From NCBI GenBank assembly GCA_001770655.1, contig MERQ01000089.1, forward strand, positions 1 through 63,773: a stretch of DNA of 63,773 nucleotides. Reading direction: 5' to 3'. This stretch comes from Betaproteobacteria bacterium RIFCSPLOWO2_12_FULL_68_20 (GTDB lineage Bacteria > Pseudomonadota > Gammaproteobacteria > Burkholderiales > SG8-39). Below are positions 56,467 through 63,773 of the stretch, piece after piece. The position numbers and the translations under genes are program-made. Within the stretch, counting starts at the first letter, position 1. Each line of letters opens with the position of its first letter. The notes under the pieces are model-generated. The model worked only from the letters and a program-made list of their open reading frames with translations, ran no database searches and was not told where the DNA came from.

Positions 56467-57771
56467 TCATGACATGAGGCTAGGCAACCAGAGCGAGAGT
56501 TGCGGGAAGGCAATCAACAGCGTCACGATCACCGCCTCGCTCAGCAGGAACCAGGCCGCCCCCTTGAACAGCACGCCCAGGGGGATGTCGGGAACCAGGA
56601 CTTTGATGCCGTAGACGTTCAGGCCGACCGGCGGGGTGATGAGCCCGATCTCGATGAATTTCACCAGCAGGACGCCGAACCAGAACAGGTCCAGCTTGAT
56701 CGCGATCATCATCGGCAGGAACACGGGCAGGGTGAGCAGCATCATGCCCAGGGGATCGAGGAAGCAGCCCAGGACCAGGTAGATCGCGGCAAGACTGATG
56801 ACGAACCACAGCGGGTCGAGGGCGAGGTCCCGCACCGCATCGGCCAGGAACACCGGGACTCCGCTCAGCGCCATGAACCGGGTGAGCAGCACCGCGCCGA
56901 TGGCGACGAAGAAGATCGAGGCGGTGCTGAAGACGGATTCGCGCGCCGCTTCGCGAAAAGCGGCGAGCGTCAGCTTTCTCTGGACGAGGGCGATGACCAC
57001 CGCCAGGAAGGCGCCCAGCGCCCCGGCCTCGGTCGGCGTGGCGATCCCGCTGTAGATCCCGCCGATCACGCCAAGCACCAGGACCGGCAACGGCCAGACG
57101 CCGCTCAGCGACCGCCATTTCTGCCGCCACGTCGGCCGCTCGTCCAGCATCGGCGCGAGACCGGGATTGAGCTTGCAGCGCAGCACGATCTGGCCCGCGT
57201 AGATCGCGGCGGTGAGCAGCCCCGGAATGACGCCGGCGATGAAAAGTTTCGCCACCGAAATCTCGGCGAAGATGCCGAAGATCACCATGATGATGCTCGG
57301 CGGGATCAGGATGCCGAGCGTTCCCGCGCACGCCACCACGCCGGTGGCGAGGCCCGGGTGGTAGCCGTGGCGCAGCATTTCGGGGATGGTGATGCGGCCG
57401 ATCGCCATCGCGGTGGCGAGCGAGGAGCCCGAGGCGGCGGCGAACCCGGCGCAGGCGAAGTTGGTCGCCACGGCGAGCCCGCCGGGCAGGCCGCCGAACC
57501 ACAGCCGCGCGGCCTCGAACAGGTTCGCGGTCATGCCGGCGCGGTGCGCGACCGCGCCCATCAGCAGGAACATCGGGATCGCCGACAGATCCCAGTTCGA
57601 GATGAAGTCGAAGGGCAGGATGCGCAGCAGGCTGAGCGCGACGTCCAGCCCGGCGATCAGGGTGAGCCCGCCGATCGCCACCGCCGCGAGCGCCAGCCCG
57701 ACCGGGACGCGCAGCCCGATCAGCACGATGATCGCGGCAAATCCGGAGAATCCCAGCGCCAGCGACGACAA
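56467..57771 (-). CDS. dctM: TRAP transporter large permease (DctM-type), system 2
   Basis: A 434-residue permease with about twelve hydrophobic segments. LRVPVGLALAAVAIGG, DLSAIPMFLLMGAVAHRAGM and GIATPTEAGALGAFLA match DctM; FLDPLGMMLLTLPVFLPM mirrors the system-1 permease. Here the permease genes precede dctP in transcription order (dctQ-dctM-dctP), the reverse of system 1. The 71-bp gap before dctP may contain a separate promoter. Confidence 0.92.
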   Translation of the reverse strand: MSSLALGFSGFAAIIVLIGLRVPVGLALAAVAIGGLTLIAGLDVALSLLRILPFDFISNWDLSAIPMFLLMGAVAHRAGMTANLFEAARLWFGGLPGGLAVATNFACAGFAAASGSSLATAMAIGRITIPEMLRHGYHPGLATGVVACAGTLGILIPPSIIMVIFGIFAEISVAKLFIAGVIPGLLTAAIYAGQIVLRCKLNPGLAPMLDERPTWRQKWRSLSGVWPLPVLVLGVIGGIYSGIATPTEAGALGAFLAVVIALVQRKLTLAAFREAARESVFSTASIFFVAIGAVLLTRFMALSGVPVFLADAVRDLALDPLWFVISLAAIYLVLGCFLDPLGMMLLTLPVFLPMMIAIKLDLFWFGVLLVKFIEIGLITPPVGLNVYGIKVLVPDIPLGVLFKGAAWFLLSEAVIVTLLIAFPQLSLWLPSLMS

Positions 57772-57798
57772 ACGCTCCTCCCCCCGTCTCCCGCAGGT

Positions 57799-58305
57799 CT
57801 ATTTATGCGCGGCGGCGGCTGCGGCCCCGCCGGAAAGCTTCTGGACTGCCAGCAGCAGCGCGTAGGCGGCCATGATCGCCGTGCCGATCGGCAGATACCA
57901 GCGCGCCGGCCACTTCAGCAGCATCATCCTCGCGGCCTGGTGCGTCTCGCCGGCGTTCGTCATCGAGATCGCCTCGCTCACCGTCTGCCAGGTGAACACC
58001 AGCATGAAAATGCACAGCGCGAGCGCGATCACGCCCTCGAGGATCTCGCGCGCCCGCGGAGCGAGGTTCTGCGTGAAGATCTCCGCCGAGATGTGCCCGT
58101 CGCCGCGCGTGACGTAGGCGAGCGCGAAAAAAGTGAGGGCGGTCATATAGTAGTAGGCGACGATCTCCGGCACCGCGTCCAGGCCGTAGCGGAACAGCCA
58201 CCGCACGATCAGCTCGACGGTGATATGCGCCATCATCAGCGTGATCGCGATCTCGGCGAGGATCATCGCGCCGTCGATGACCCGGTCGAGCAAGCGCCTG
58301 ATCAT
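57799..58305 (-). CDS. dctQ: TRAP transporter small permease (DctQ-type), system 2
   Basis: A 168-residue protein with four membrane helices. MAHITVELIVRWLFRYGLDAVPE and YVTRGDGHISAEIFTQ match DctQ. Its ATG shares one base with the stop of the upstream SDR gene (TGATG), so transport and dehydrogenase genes are coupled. The C-terminus ends in an alanine-rich tail. Confidence 0.9.
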   Translation of the reverse strand: MIRRLLDRVIDGAMILAEIAITLMMAHITVELIVRWLFRYGLDAVPEIVAYYYMTALTFFALAYVTRGDGHISAEIFTQNLAPRAREILEGVIALALCIFMLVFTWQTVSEAISMTNAGETHQAARMMLLKWPARWYLPIGTAIMAAYALLLAVQKLSGGAAAAAAHK

Positions 58306-59066
58306 CAGGCGTTCATCCCGCCGTCGGCCATGTACACGCCGGCGGTCGAGAAGCTGCTCGCCTCCGAAGCGAGGAACAGCGCCGTGCGCGCGATCTCCTC
58401 GGGCTTGGCGTGCCTGCCGAGCGGAATGTTGCGATTGATCATTTCGGTGGCGTCGATGCCGATGGCGGAAGACAGCCGCTTCTCGATGTCGGTCTGGAAG
58501 GCGTTGTCCACCGGCCCGGGGGCGAGCACGTTGACGCGGATCCTGCGCGGCGCGGCTTCCTTGGCGACGACGCGCATCAGCCCGATCAGCGCGTGCTTGG
58601 AAGTCGCGTAGCCGACGATGTTCGGATTCGCCTTTACGCCCATGATCGAGGAGGTGATGATGATCGAGCCGCCGTCGTTCATCTGCGGCAGGCCGTACTT
58701 GCAGGCGAGAAACGAGGCGCGCACGTTCACCGCCATCACCGCGTCGAACACCTCGTCCGGATATTCGGTCACCGGCGCGATCGCGCCGGAGAGGCCCGCG
58801 TTGCTGAACAGCACGTCGATCCTGCCCCAGCGCTTCACCGTCGCCTCGAGATAGGCGCGGGTGTCGGCGGATTGCGATACGTCGGCGGCGTGCGTGGCGA
58901 CCCTCTCGGGCTCGGAAAACGATTGCGCCACTTTCTCGAGCTGCGCCGGGTCCCGGTCGACGAGCATCACGCGCGCGCCTTCGGCGGCGAAGAGCTTCGC
59001 GCTCGCCAGGCCGATGCTGCCGGCGCCGCCGGTGACAATGCAGGTCTTGGAGTCGAGGACCCCCAT
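58305..59066 (-). CDS. Short-chain dehydrogenase/reductase (classical SDR)
   Basis: A 253-residue classical SDR: cofactor loop TGGAGSIGLASA, acidic VDRDPAQ (NAD preference), NAGLSGAIAP, catalytic Ser in IIITSSIMG and YATSK (about residue 151), then APGPVDNAF. It oxidises or reduces a secondary alcohol/ketone. The ATG at 59066 is 4 bp after the molybdopterin-enzyme stop, and its stop overlaps dctQ, which ties it to the TRAP substrate pathway. Confidence 0.92.
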   Translation of the reverse strand: MGVLDSKTCIVTGGAGSIGLASAKLFAAEGARVMLVDRDPAQLEKVAQSFSEPERVATHAADVSQSADTRAYLEATVKRWGRIDVLFSNAGLSGAIAPVTEYPDEVFDAVMAVNVRASFLACKYGLPQMNDGGSIIITSSIMGVKANPNIVGYATSKHALIGLMRVVAKEAAPRRIRVNVLAPGPVDNAFQTDIEKRLSSAIGIDATEMINRNIPLGRHAKPEEIARTALFLASEASSFSTAGVYMADGGMNA

Positions 59067-59070
59067 CGGA

Positions 59071-61395
59071 TCACTTGCGGGAGGCCTGGGCGATGCTCTC
59101 CCACACGCGCCGCGGCGTCGCCGGCATGTCGATATGCTCGACCCCGAGCGGCGCGAGCGCATCGAGCAGGGCGTTGATCACCGTCGGGGGCGCGCCGATG
59201 GTGCCCGACTCGCCGATGCCCTTCACCCCGAGCGGATTGGTCTTGCACGGGATCTCCTCCAGCTGCACGCCGATCGGGGGGTAAAGGTCGGCGCGCGGCA
59301 TCGCGTAGTCCATGAAGCTCCCGGAAAGGAGCTGCCCGGATTCGCGGTCGTAGCGGGCGTGCTCGAGCAGCGCCTGGCCGATTCCCTGCGCCACGCCGCC
59401 GTGGATCTGCCCCTCGACGATCAGCGGGTTGAGCACCCTGCCGAGATCGTCCACCACCATGTAGCGATCCACCGTCACTTCGCCCGTGTCCGGGTCCACC
59501 TCCAGCTCGCACGCGTGGCAGCCGTTGGGATGGTTGGGCGGATTGGTGCCGTAGGTGCCGCTCGCCTCCAGGCCCACTCCCAGCTTGTCGGTGAGGCCCA
59601 TCGGCGCGTAGAACGCCTTGGCGACGTCCACCAGCGCCAATTCCTTGTCGGTGCCGACCACGCGGAACTTGCCTTCCTTGAACTCGAGGTCGGTCGCGGC
59701 GGCTTCCATGAGCGCCGCCGCCATCGGTTTCGCCTTCTCGATGATCGCGTCAGCCGCGACCTTCAAGGCGTTGCCGCCGACGAGCGAGCTGCGTGCCGCG
59801 TAGGTTCCCCGGCCGAAAGGCACCTGCGAGGTGTCGCCCTGGACGTAGCGGATGTTCTCGAAGGGCACGCCGAGAAACTCGCAGGCGAGCTGCGCGAACA
59901 CGGTGGCGTGACCCTGGCCGTGCGAGTGCGTTCCGGCGAGGATGGTGAGCGAGCCGCTCGGGTCGAAGCGCAGGTCCATGCGCTCGTTGAAGATCCCGCC
60001 CTGCTCGATATAGTAGGTGACCGCGCGCCCGCGCAGCCTGCCTTTCTTCTCGGACGCCGCGCGCCGCGCAGCGTAGCCCTTCCAGTCGGCCGCCTCCAGG
60101 CACTGGTCGAGCACGCGTGCGAACTCGCCGCTGTCATAGGTGTAGAAGGTCGGCGTCGCGTAGGGAAGCTTCGAGGGCGGGATGAGGTTGCGCCTGCGGA
60201 TCTCCGCCGGATCGATGCCGCAGGCGCGCGCCGCCTTTTCGATCAGGCGCTCGGCGAGGTACGCCGCCTCGGGGCGGCCTGCGCCGCGGTACGGCCCGAG
60301 CGGGGAAGTGTTGGTGAAAAGCCCCGTCGCGCTCACGTGGAGCGCCTGCACGTCGTAGGCCTCGGGGCTGAAGCGCAGCGCAAACGCCGACATCACCATC
60401 GCAGGGCCGATGAAATAAGCGCCCACGGCATTCAGCGAGCGAGCGCGCAGGCCGAGGATCCTGCCGTTCTCGTCGAGCGCCATCTCGCCGTAGACCACCT
60501 GGTCGCGGCCGGCGGTGTCGGTGAGCATCGCCTCGGAGCGGCTCGACACCCACTTTACCGGGCGGCCGCAGCGCCGCGCCGCCCACAGCACAAGCGCGTC
60601 GTCGGGCATGCAGGTGCCCTTCATGCCGAAGCCTCCGCCCACGTCCGGCGAGATCACGCGGATGCGGTTCTCCGGCACGTGGAACACGTGCGACATCTCC
60701 ATGCGGAAGCCGTGCGGGTTCTGCGAGCTCGTGTACAGCGTGTAGCTGTCGTCGGCAGCGTTGTAGTCGCCGATGGTGGCGCGCGGCTCGATGGTGCAGG
60801 GCGCGAGGCGGTTGTTCTCCAGGCGCAGCGTGACGACGTGCTTCGCCTTGGCGAACGCGGCATCGGTCGCGTCCTTGTTGCCGAACATGAGCCGGAAGGC
60901 GACGTTCCCGGCCGGGCAGTCGTCCCAGACTTTGGGCGCGCCGTCCTTCGCCGCGTCGTCGAGATCCACCACCGCGGGAAGCGGCTCGTAGTCGATCTCG
61001 ACGAGCTCGGCGGCGTCGCGCGCCTGGGCGAGCGTCTCGGCAACGACGAACGCGACCCGGTCGCCGACGAACCGCACCCGGTCCGCCACCAGCACCGGCT
61101 GGAAGACGCGATGTCCTTTCGGCGCACCCACGTCTTCGGGCATCAGCACGGATGTGAACGCGCCGAGGTGCTCCGCCGCCGCGTCCGCGCCGGCGAGCAC
61201 CGCGAGCACGCCGGGAGCGGCCTTCGCCCTGGAGACGTCGACGCGCCCGATCCGCGCGTGCGCGTGCGGCGAAAGCACCGTCACGCCGAAGCACATGTGC
61301 GCCAGATCGATGTCGTCGACATAGCGCCCGCGTCCGGTGAGGAAGCGCTGGTCCTCGACCCGGCGCACGGCTTGTCCGATCCCGAACTTGTTCAT
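59071..61395 (-). CDS. Molybdopterin-binding hydroxylase large subunit (xanthine dehydrogenase/CoxL form II type)
   Basis: A 774-residue large subunit of the xanthine oxidase family. RRVEDQRFLTGRGRYVDDI opens the protein; VGGGFGMKG binds molybdopterin; PYRGAGRPEAAY (about residue 365) is the form II signature rather than the AYXCSFR of true CO dehydrogenase; and GVKGIGESG (about 721) holds the catalytic Glu. The Fe-S and FAD subunits usually encoded alongside are absent here. It probably hydroxylates an aromatic or N-heterocyclic ring or an aldehyde. A GGAGGAG site precedes the ATG. It leads the minus-strand catabolic operon. Confidence 0.9.
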   Translation of the reverse strand: MNKFGIGQAVRRVEDQRFLTGRGRYVDDIDLAHMCFGVTVLSPHAHARIGRVDVSRAKAAPGVLAVLAGADAAAEHLGAFTSVLMPEDVGAPKGHRVFQPVLVADRVRFVGDRVAFVVAETLAQARDAAELVEIDYEPLPAVVDLDDAAKDGAPKVWDDCPAGNVAFRLMFGNKDATDAAFAKAKHVVTLRLENNRLAPCTIEPRATIGDYNAADDSYTLYTSSQNPHGFRMEMSHVFHVPENRIRVISPDVGGGFGMKGTCMPDDALVLWAARRCGRPVKWVSSRSEAMLTDTAGRDQVVYGEMALDENGRILGLRARSLNAVGAYFIGPAMVMSAFALRFSPEAYDVQALHVSATGLFTNTSPLGPYRGAGRPEAAYLAERLIEKAARACGIDPAEIRRRNLIPPSKLPYATPTFYTYDSGEFARVLDQCLEAADWKGYAARRAASEKKGRLRGRAVTYYIEQGGIFNERMDLRFDPSGSLTILAGTHSHGQGHATVFAQLACEFLGVPFENIRYVQGDTSQVPFGRGTYAARSSLVGGNALKVAADAIIEKAKPMAAALMEAAATDLEFKEGKFRVVGTDKELALVDVAKAFYAPMGLTDKLGVGLEASGTYGTNPPNHPNGCHACELEVDPDTGEVTVDRYMVVDDLGRVLNPLIVEGQIHGGVAQGIGQALLEHARYDRESGQLLSGSFMDYAMPRADLYPPIGVQLEEIPCKTNPLGVKGIGESGTIGAPPTVINALLDALAPLGVEHIDMPATPRRVWESIAQASRK

Positions 61396-61449
61396 CGCCC
61401 GTCTCCTCCTGATAATCGGGTACCGACCGCGCCGACGATAGCAAATCCC

Positions 61450-62565
61450 TTGTCCGCCCGCATCCAGCCGCCGTTCCGCGCCGACCAGGTCGGCAGTTTG
61501 CTGCGACCGCAAACGCTCAAGCAGGCGCGCGCGGCGTGCCGTCAAGGGAAGCTTCCCAACGCCGAGTTGCGCGCGCTGGAGGACGCGGAGATCCGCCGGA
61601 TCGTGAAGCGCCAGCAGGACCTCGGGCTGCGCGCGGTCACCGACGGCGAGTTCCGGCGCGACTATTGGTATCTCGACTTCATGTGGCAGGTGGGCGGGGT
61701 GATCCGGGTCGACTCCGGCTACCGGCTGCGCTTTCGCACCGCGGCTGCGAAAGTCGAGGCCCCGGTGCCGTCGTTCCGCGTCATCGCGCCGCTCAAGCTC
61801 GAGAAAACGATCTTCGCGGACGATTTCGCGTTCCTGAAATCGGCGGCAACGGCCTGCCCCAAGCTCACCATCCCGTCGCCGAGCATGATGCACTTTCGCG
61901 GCCGCGCCATGGGCATCGACCGGGCGGTCTATCCCGACCTGGACCAGTACCGGCGCGACCTCGGCGCCGTCTACGCCGAGCAGATCGCGGCGCTCGGCGC
62001 TCTCGGCTGCACCTATCTGCAGCTCGACGACACGAGCTGGGGTTTCGCTTGCGACGCTTCGCGGCGGGCCGACCTCGAAGCCTCGAAGGAGACGCAACAA
62101 AGCCTGCTCGACACCTACGCCGGCGTGGTCAACGCGGCGCTCGCGAAAAAGCCGGCCGGAATGACGGTGTGCATGCACATCTGCCGCGGAAATTTCAAAT
62201 CGGCCTGGGCCGCCGAGGGGGGCTACGACGAGGTGGCGGACACGGTGTTCAACAAGGTCGGCGTGGACGCCTACTTTCTCGAGTACGACGACGCGCGCTC
62301 GGGCTCGTTCGAGCCGCTGCGCCTGGTGCCGAAGGACAAGCTGGTGGTGCTCGGGCTGGTCACCTCGAAGACGCCCGCGCTGGAGAACAAAGACCAGTTG
62401 AAGCGCCGCATCGAGGAGGCCTCGCGCTACGTGCCGCTCGAGCGGCTGGCGCTCAGCCCGCAGTGCGGCTTCGCCTCCACCATCGAGGGCAACGAGCTCA
62501 CCGAGGACGAGCAGTTCGCCAAGCTTGCGCTGGTGGTGGATACGGCGCGCGAGGTCTGGGGATGA
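61450..62565 (+). CDS. Cobalamin-independent methionine synthase-like protein (MetE C-terminal domain type)
   Basis: A 371-residue (beta/alpha)8 protein of the short MetE-like group. RADQVGSLLRPQTLKQAR opens it; VTDGEFRRDYWYLDF, QLDDTSWGF, the zinc ligands in CMHICRGN (about residue 241) and SPQCGFAS (about 336) are all present. It lacks the MetE N-terminal domain, so a methyltransferase role other than methionine synthesis is likely, as in related 'methionine synthase II' proteins near catabolic clusters. The start is a TTG at 61450 diverging 54 bp from the molybdopterin enzyme. Its stop overlaps the next gene (ATGA). Confidence 0.87.
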   Translation: MSARIQPPFRADQVGSLLRPQTLKQARAACRQGKLPNAELRALEDAEIRRIVKRQQDLGLRAVTDGEFRRDYWYLDFMWQVGGVIRVDSGYRLRFRTAAAKVEAPVPSFRVIAPLKLEKTIFADDFAFLKSAATACPKLTIPSPSMMHFRGRAMGIDRAVYPDLDQYRRDLGAVYAEQIAALGALGCTYLQLDDTSWGFACDASRRADLEASKETQQSLLDTYAGVVNAALAKKPAGMTVCMHICRGNFKSAWAAEGGYDEVADTVFNKVGVDAYFLEYDDARSGSFEPLRLVPKDKLVVLGLVTSKTPALENKDQLKRRIEEASRYVPLERLALSPQCGFASTIEGNELTEDEQFAKLALVVDTAREVWG

Positions 62566-63773
62566 TGGAGCGGCGCAAGCCGGTCATCCCGGTGCCTGAG
62601 CCGGACCTCGCGCCGGACACGCTGGTCGCGCGCGCGGCGGCGTTGCGCGGCGAGCTGCGCGCGCGCCAGGACGAGCATGACGCGCTCGGCACCTACGCGG
62701 AGGACCTGCACCGGCGCTTCCTCGCCGCGGGCTTTTACCGCATCACGCAGCCGCGCCTGTTCGGCGGCTACGAGCTCGACCTCGGCACTTTCTATCGCGT
62801 GATGCTCGAGATCTCGCGCGGCCATCCGGCGCTGGGCTGGGGGCTCGCGCTCGCCGCCTCGCACGCCTTCGAGGTCGCCTCGCACTGGCCCGAAGAAGGG
62901 CAGTACGAGCTGTTCGGGCGGGACGGCCATTTCATCGCGCCGCACCGCGCCCCGCCGCTCGGATCGCTCACGCCCGCCAAGGGCGGCTACCTCATGAACG
63001 GCACCTGGGACTACTGCTCGGGCGTCCCGCACGCGACGCACTTCATCGGCGGCGCCTGGCTCAGGCGCGAGGGCGCGCCGCCGCAGCACGCGCACGCGGT
63101 GGTGCGGCGCGAGCAGGTGACGGTGCTCGACGACTGGGGCGGCGACAGGGTGCTCGGCATGCGCGCGAGCGGCTCGAACAGCGTGCGGGTGGAGAACGTC
63201 TTCGTTCCCGAGCAGCATGTGGGCCATCTCACGCCCGGCCTGGGCTCTCGGCTCGACAATCCGTCCGAAGGCACGCCCGGCACGCGCCTGCACGGCAATC
63301 CCATGTATCTCGGCCAGCTCGCCGGCCCGTTTCATGTCACGCTGGTGATGCCGATCATCGGCGCCGCGCGCGCCGCGCTCGATGAATACGAAGACATCAT
63401 CAGGACGCGCAAGACCCTGTCCGTGCCGCAGATCCTGCGCTTCGAGCATTTCGATTTCCAGCGTCCGTTCGGGCATGCGCTGACGCTCACCGACGCAGCC
63501 GAAGCGCTGATGCTCAAGGTGTGCGAGACCTATCACGAGAACTGCCGGCGCTGGGCAGAAACGGGGATCCCCGCCTCGGTCGAGGACAACATGCGGCTGT
63601 GGGGCACGATGCAGCAATCAGGCCGCCTCGCCTGCGAGGCGGTCGAGCTGCTGTTTCACGCCGCCGGCTCGGGTGCGGCGCGCAAGGGCCAGAAGATGCA
63701 GCGCTACTTCAACGACGTCGCGATGTACCGCGGCCACAGCTCGTCGCAGTATCCCAATTTCGCCTCGGGCCTG
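62562..63773 (+). CDS. Acyl-CoA dehydrogenase/HpaB-type flavoprotein (partial at window end)
   Basis: An open frame of at least 404 codons with no stop before the window ends. It starts MMERRKPVIPVPEPDLAPD at the ATGA overlap. FLAAGFYRITQPRLFGGYEL, EISRGHPALGWGLALAASH and GSNSVRVENVFVPEQHV resemble group D flavin monooxygenases (HsaA/DszC-like) and the acyl-CoA dehydrogenase fold; RGHSSSQYPNF lies near the last visible residues. These enzymes use reduced flavin and O2 to hydroxylate aromatic rings. A reductase partner would be expected downstream, outside the window. Confidence 0.8.
   Translation, partial: MMERRKPVIPVPEPDLAPDTLVARAAALRGELRARQDEHDALGTYAEDLHRRFLAAGFYRITQPRLFGGYELDLGTFYRVMLEISRGHPALGWGLALAASHAFEVASHWPEEGQYELFGRDGHFIAPHRAPPLGSLTPAKGGYLMNGTWDYCSGVPHATHFIGGAWLRREGAPPQHAHAVVRREQVTVLDDWGGDRVLGMRASGSNSVRVENVFVPEQHVGHLTPGLGSRLDNPSEGTPGTRLHGNPMYLGQLAGPFHVTLVMPIIGAARAALDEYEDIIRTRKTLSVPQILRFEHFDFQRPFGHALTLTDAAEALMLKVCETYHENCRRWAETGIPASVEDNMRLWGTMQQSGRLACEAVELLFHAAGSGAARKGQKMQRYFNDVAMYRGHSSSQYPNFASGL

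Noticed and set aside
59071-61395. Carbon monoxide dehydrogenase coxL
   Set aside because: The signature is PYRGAGR (form II) rather than AYXCSFR, and no coxM or coxS is adjacent.
58861-62565. A 1234-codon plus-strand frame running antisense to the molybdopterin enzyme
   Set aside because: It is a composition shadow of the GC-rich opposite strand. Only its 3' part (61450-62565) has real family motifs and was called.

Overview
The window is a GC-rich (mostly about two-thirds G+C), gene-dense piece of chromosome from what looks like a betaproteobacterium. Signs of this are the engB-structured RNA-hemB order, the di-haem cytochrome c4, DsbD, the high-affinity liv transporter, and several TRAP and Dpp-type transporters. 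No tRNA, rRNA, phage, transposase or CRISPR array was seen. Genes are tightly packed and often coupled by ATGA or GTGA overlaps; no stretch over 300 bases lacks a gene.

Layout. 1-1500: an integron-like gene cassette carrying a MazF-type toxin-antitoxin pair that ends in an attC-like site (649-706), then three small coupled hypothetical genes. 1500-9490: housekeeping functions: an ECF sigma/anti-sigma pair, a cytochrome remnant beside cytochrome c4, engB, a structured RNA, hemB, dsbD, cutA, an atypical SDR and a plant-type ferredoxin/FNR fusion reductase. 9487-14348: a complete branched-chain amino-acid ABC transporter (livFGMHJ). 14416-17338: a small cytochrome c, a YyaL-like thioredoxin-domain protein and a DUF924 protein. 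17339-19781: a lower-GC restriction-modification island (REase, C5-methyltransferase, Vsr). 19796-30032: ilvD with an internal exact tandem duplication, lgt, a PilZ protein, a large FAD/Fe-S dehydrogenase, a serine-glyoxylate-type aminotransferase, an enoyl-CoA hydratase homologue, a haloacid dehalogenase and an MFS exporter. 30074-35647: a Dpp-type peptide/solute ABC transporter.

35668-43284 is the most interesting block. A 1110-residue AfsR-like regulator (winged helix, BTAD, P-loop ATPase, TPR-like repeats) is followed by two short operons: methyltransferase-OsmC, and ArsM-like methyltransferase-exported truncated globin-FAD oxidase. Each operon is preceded by a near-identical promoter region with three CGGAAG hexamers exactly 11 bp apart, the geometry of SARP/BTAD operators. 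This suggests a self-contained local regulon that may handle electrophile, nitrosative or metalloid stress.

43309-49870: a CaiB-type CoA-transferase, an EF-hand/BON exported protein, and a coupled operon of response regulator, histidine kinase, glpD and HAD phosphatase. 50006-61395 (all minus strand): a catabolic island with two complete TRAP transporters around a cupin dioxygenase-like protein, a GMC oxidoreductase, an SDR and a lone molybdopterin hydroxylase large subunit. 61450-63773: a MetE-like protein coupled to an acyl-CoA-dehydrogenase/HpaB-type flavoprotein that runs off the window. All four solute-binding-protein genes here are followed by a hairpin before the next gene of their transport or catabolic operon, which probably sets a higher level for the binding protein.
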